NCBI GenBank assembly: GCA_027627225.1
Contig: CM051025.1
Span: forward strand, 55,744,681-55,808,680
Direction of reading: 5' to 3'
DNA: 64,000 bases
From: Congeria kusceri
Lineage: Eukaryota; Mollusca; Bivalvia; Myida; Dreissenidae
Positions 61,204-64,000 of this stretch are shown here, piece by piece. How positions within the stretch are numbered: position 1 is the first letter of the stretch; the number at the start of each line of letters is the position of its first letter. A model generated the notes under the pieces. The model had not been told where the DNA came from. It saw nothing but the letters and a program-made list of their open reading frames with translations, and made no database searches. The position numbers and the translations under genes were made by a program.

Positions 61204-62144
61204 TTTTTAGCTCACCTGAGCGCAGTGTGCTCATGGTGAGCTTTTATGATTGCCTTTTGTATGTCATCCGTTGTGAGTTGTCCGTCAACATTTCATTCAA
61301 ACAACATCTCCTCCTAAACCACTGGGCAGATTTTCACCAAATTTCACAAGAATGATCCTTGGGTGATGCTCTTTCAAAGTTATTCAATAGTTTCAGACCA
61401 CTGCATATGTAGGTCACCAGAGCTAAAAATAGATTTAAAAAGTGAAAACTTTCAAAATCTCTGAAACTGCATGGCTGAGAGCATTCATATTTGGTATGTG
61501 GCATCCTCTAGTGGTCCTCTACAAAGATTGTTCAAATTATGCCCCTGGGGTCAAAACTGGCCAAGCTCTGCGAATCACATGGTTTATATATACAAATAGC
61601 AAAAGGACTTTAAAAATCTTCTACTCTGAAACAGCAAGGCCCAGAGGTTTCGTATTTGGTAAGTAACATCTTATAGTGGTCCGGGTAAAAATTGGCCAAG
61701 CCCCTAGGGTCACTTGGTTTATATGGACTTAAATAGCAAAATGACTTTAAAAATCTTCACTGAAACCGTAAGGCCCAGAGGTTTCCTATTTCGTGAGTAG
61801 CATCCTATAGTGGTCCTCTACTAAGAATGTTTAAATTATGCCCCTGGGATAAAAAGAAGGCACGTGCCCGATGTTACACGGTTTCTATGAACTTATATGA
61901 CAAGTGGATTTTAAAATCTCCTCTGTTACTGCAAAGCCCAGAGATTTAATATTTGGCATGTAACATGGTATAATGGTCCTCTACAAAGATTGTTCAAATT
62001 ATGCCCCTGGGGTCAAAACTGGCCACGCCCCAGGCGTCACATGTTATATTTAGACTTAAATAGCAAAATAACTCTTCTCCTCTACCACAAGGCCCAGATC
62101 TTTATACTCTAGTGAGCGCTATAGGGCCATCTGGCCTTTTTGCT
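61204..62144 (+). mobile_element. Second Helentron-like element, copy 3
   Basis: Equivalent of 44234-45177, 3 bp shorter because of a CTT loss in a monomer. Confidence 0.7.
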
Positions 62145-62666
62145 TATTCTCCACATAGGGGGAGCATATACATGTAGTCACTGCTTTGATAATAGTTTCA
62201 TATAGTGTTTAATGTATTGTTTGCTTCTCAGCTATTTCTCTGGAACCTCTCAATGGAACTCATGTATAGCTTAATAACGGGGATAAGGTTACCATAATTA
62301 TCACAATAAATCCACCTCACTTTTTATGGCTATATTGAAAACTTCTTTGGTAAAACCTTCCTGGATTTCAAAGTTGTTTCACATAAATGTTCCTTGGCTG
62401 ACCCCCTACCAAATTCCTTCACATCATTTTGATTTCTCTAAAAAACATGGCCCATATTGGACAGGGCAGTCTTCCTTATATGGTTACATTTACACCATTA
62501 ACTATTTTCTCATCTGAAACTGTTGTGCTGATTTCATAGAAATGTTCCGTGGATGACCCTCTACCAAATTCTGTTATTTAAAAAAAAAAACAACAAGGCC
62601 ACGATGGGGCAGGGAAGTTTGCCTCATTTGGCTGAAAAATCTTCCTGTTTGAAACTATTTCATATA

Positions 62667-63766
62667 CTGTAGGCGTACTTACTTATTGTAGCGCGGCTAA
62701 ATTTTAGCGGTCTGAGGCTATTTTTCAAAAATGCGGAATATAAGGGTGTACATGAATTAGGGCTCTCGTTTTACCGCTAAAATATAATACCTAGTGCATC
62801 TGACATTTTACGGAAAATAGGAAAGTGTCGGAAATCTGTGTAAGCTTGTTCAATGGATCAACAGGTTTCGAAAATCCCATAATAGCTCAATTAAACGATT
62901 GAAATGGTTTGCAATGCATTGTTACTTACTCGCAAGTGCGATAATTGTAATCTGAATGCTTAAAGATGCAAAATATTATGATAAATTGCATAAATCTTAA
63001 ACTTGTCTTTATATGTACGTAATTGTTCGTCATGCTGCGACGGTGGCTTGTTTGCAATTGCAAACACACGCTAATTACTGTTTAAATGCATACGTTTATT
63101 GTGATGAATATGCATATTAGTGTTTAAATTGACTGTTTTAATTGTTTACATAAATGTGTGATGGGTTGAATTAGCATTTCAATAATTATCTGTTCCGAAT
63201 AACTTATATAAACTAATATAAGCTTAAATTAATTTGCTATTTGTTTTGTGTTTTCTATACATTGCATTGAAATAAAATAATTTATAACGTTGTCAGTTTT
63301 TCTTAATTACCGTGTTTACTGCCTGTAGCACATTAAAAAACAACAATATCTATTCATGAGCTTTCACACCTTAAACATCTTTTCGCAAACTAACTGGAAA
63401 CCCATCCAATATTCCCGAGTAGTCCCTGGAGGCGATAATACTGGCTACACAAGTAGACAAATACATGAAAAAGAATCCAAGTGGTTTTTGGGGCTTTATT
63501 TGTTATTTACAAAAACAATTTTAACATTCAAAATATTATTAAACACAGTTTACATTTTTCAATATAGATGAAATTACAATATTAAACAACAAATATGATT
63601 TTTGACAATGTATATAACACTTAAACATTTTAACAAAGTTCCAACTAAGCAGCAAACGACACAAATTCAGGTACTTATATTCGTGTGTACCGGAATAAGC
63701 GCACTCATCATAGCGCTAAAAGCCCCCCCCCAAAAAAAAACAGCGCTAAAATAAGTACGCCTACAG
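62667..63766. mobile_element. Complete 1,100-bp TIR element, flanked by TA
   Basis: The left end CTGTAGGCGTACTTACTTAT, TGTAGCGC faces a right end that reads CTGTAGGCGTACTTATTTTA, GCGCTG in reverse complement. The arms differ by a CTTA duplication. TA stands on both sides (62665-62666 and 63767-63768), consistent with a TA target duplication. The interior is AT-rich. A 71-codon frame at 63,356-63,571 shows no transposase motif, so the element is non-autonomous. The right breakpoint of the triplication lies 298 bp inside it. Confidence 0.8.
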
Positions 63767-63799
63767 TATGGGATGTTTCACTGTGACAGTATGTTACAG

Positions 63800-64000
63800 C
63801 TATACTATTCAGGTCAGCAACCCCAGCGCCACAATGCCCTCTTGTTTATCCAATCTTGACCAAACTTAAACTTTTCCTGTATGACCATAACGTCTCAGGC
63901 AAAGTCAAATATAGGCCAGATTAAATAAGAAACACTAGAGTTATTACCCCTTGTATGTGACAAACATTCCCTAATTTGTCAACAATTGGTCTACGGTCAT
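63800..64000 (+). mobile_element. Helentron-like 3' end, then family A monomer running off the window
   Basis: TTCAGGTCAGCAACCCCAGC, a degraded hairpin GCCACAATGCCC and CTCTTGTTT end at ~63,847. From TCCAATCTTGACCAAACTTA onward the sequence matches the family A monomer (TATGACCATAA, AGAAACACTAGAGTTATTAC). One element therefore seems to have inserted into another's array. Confidence 0.55.

Larger units (their letters stand above)
54477..62964 (+). repeat. Tandem triplication, copy 3 (8,488 bp)
   Basis: Content as in copy 1. Private differences: GTGACGCCCGG (~56,953), CAAGGCCCTGAGG (~58,631), CATCGTATCCC (~58,889), TTTTCTTTAAA (~59,897), CACATGAAAG (~60,805), ATCTTCACTG with 3 bp lost (~61,755) and ATAAGGGTG (~62,741). 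After 62,964 the sequence continues into the rest of the TIR element, so this copy has the ancestral right flank. Confidence 0.95.

Noticed and set aside
37803..62517. Sets of identical short frames repeated in three places
   Set aside because: Their conservation reflects the recent triplication and not coding constraint. Several are altered by indels in copy 2.

Overview
The window reads as eukaryotic nuclear DNA, most probably from a bivalve mollusc (a Dreissena- or Mya-like heteroconch is my best guess, from recognition and not from a search). The reasons are AT-rich intergenic sequence, one spliced gene with GT-AG introns, a death-domain protein, an intron-containing MULE transposase relic, and very dense interspersed repeats. 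Those repeats start with a palindrome around GCTCACCTGAGC and end in a GGGCCATCATGGCCC hairpin followed by CTCTTGTTT, a pattern I associate with molluscan genomes. There are no operons, ribosome binding sites or bacterial genes.

Layout. 1-6.0 kb: AT-rich DNA, a degenerate ~160-bp repeat array and one Helentron-like element (3304-4760). 6.0-10.5 kb: the 3' part of the only convincing host gene. Exons 6692-8195 and 10199-10464 (+) join in phase and encode a 589-residue C-terminal fragment: a basic N-terminal segment, a long Ser/Thr/Asn/Gln-rich middle with two Cys clusters, and a C-terminal death domain. Earlier exons are not visible and probably lie upstream of the window. 11.3-17.2 kb: a repeat element that contains a second element, which carries a 44-bp minisatellite (about 38 copies) and a 161-bp satellite (about 19 copies). 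17.5-21.3 kb: AT-rich DNA with two inverted-repeat elements. 21.4-25.2 kb: three repeat elements nested in one another. 25.6-32.7 kb: a minisatellite, a MITE, arrays of ~165-bp and ~145-bp monomers, and a foldback-type element. 32.7-35.0 kb: a broken minus-strand MULE-type transposase gene with recognisable exons. 35-37.5 kb: sparse sequence and another monomer array.

37,506-62,964 is one 8.48-kb block present three times head to tail at roughly 99.8% identity (my count by eye). It takes up about 40% of the window and holds repeat elements only, no gene. A 1.1-kb terminal-inverted-repeat element straddles its right breakpoint (62667-63766).

No gene network can be described. The host gene would act in death-domain signalling (innate immunity or apoptosis), and nearly everything else is mobile-element biology. 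Many of the short open reading frames begin at non-ATG codons or lie inside tandem repeats and are not genes. The most unusual features are the shared element architecture with nucleosome-length monomers, the birth of a 44-bp satellite from a 161-bp one, the recent triplication, and a palindrome-forming template-switch mutation in only one of its copies.
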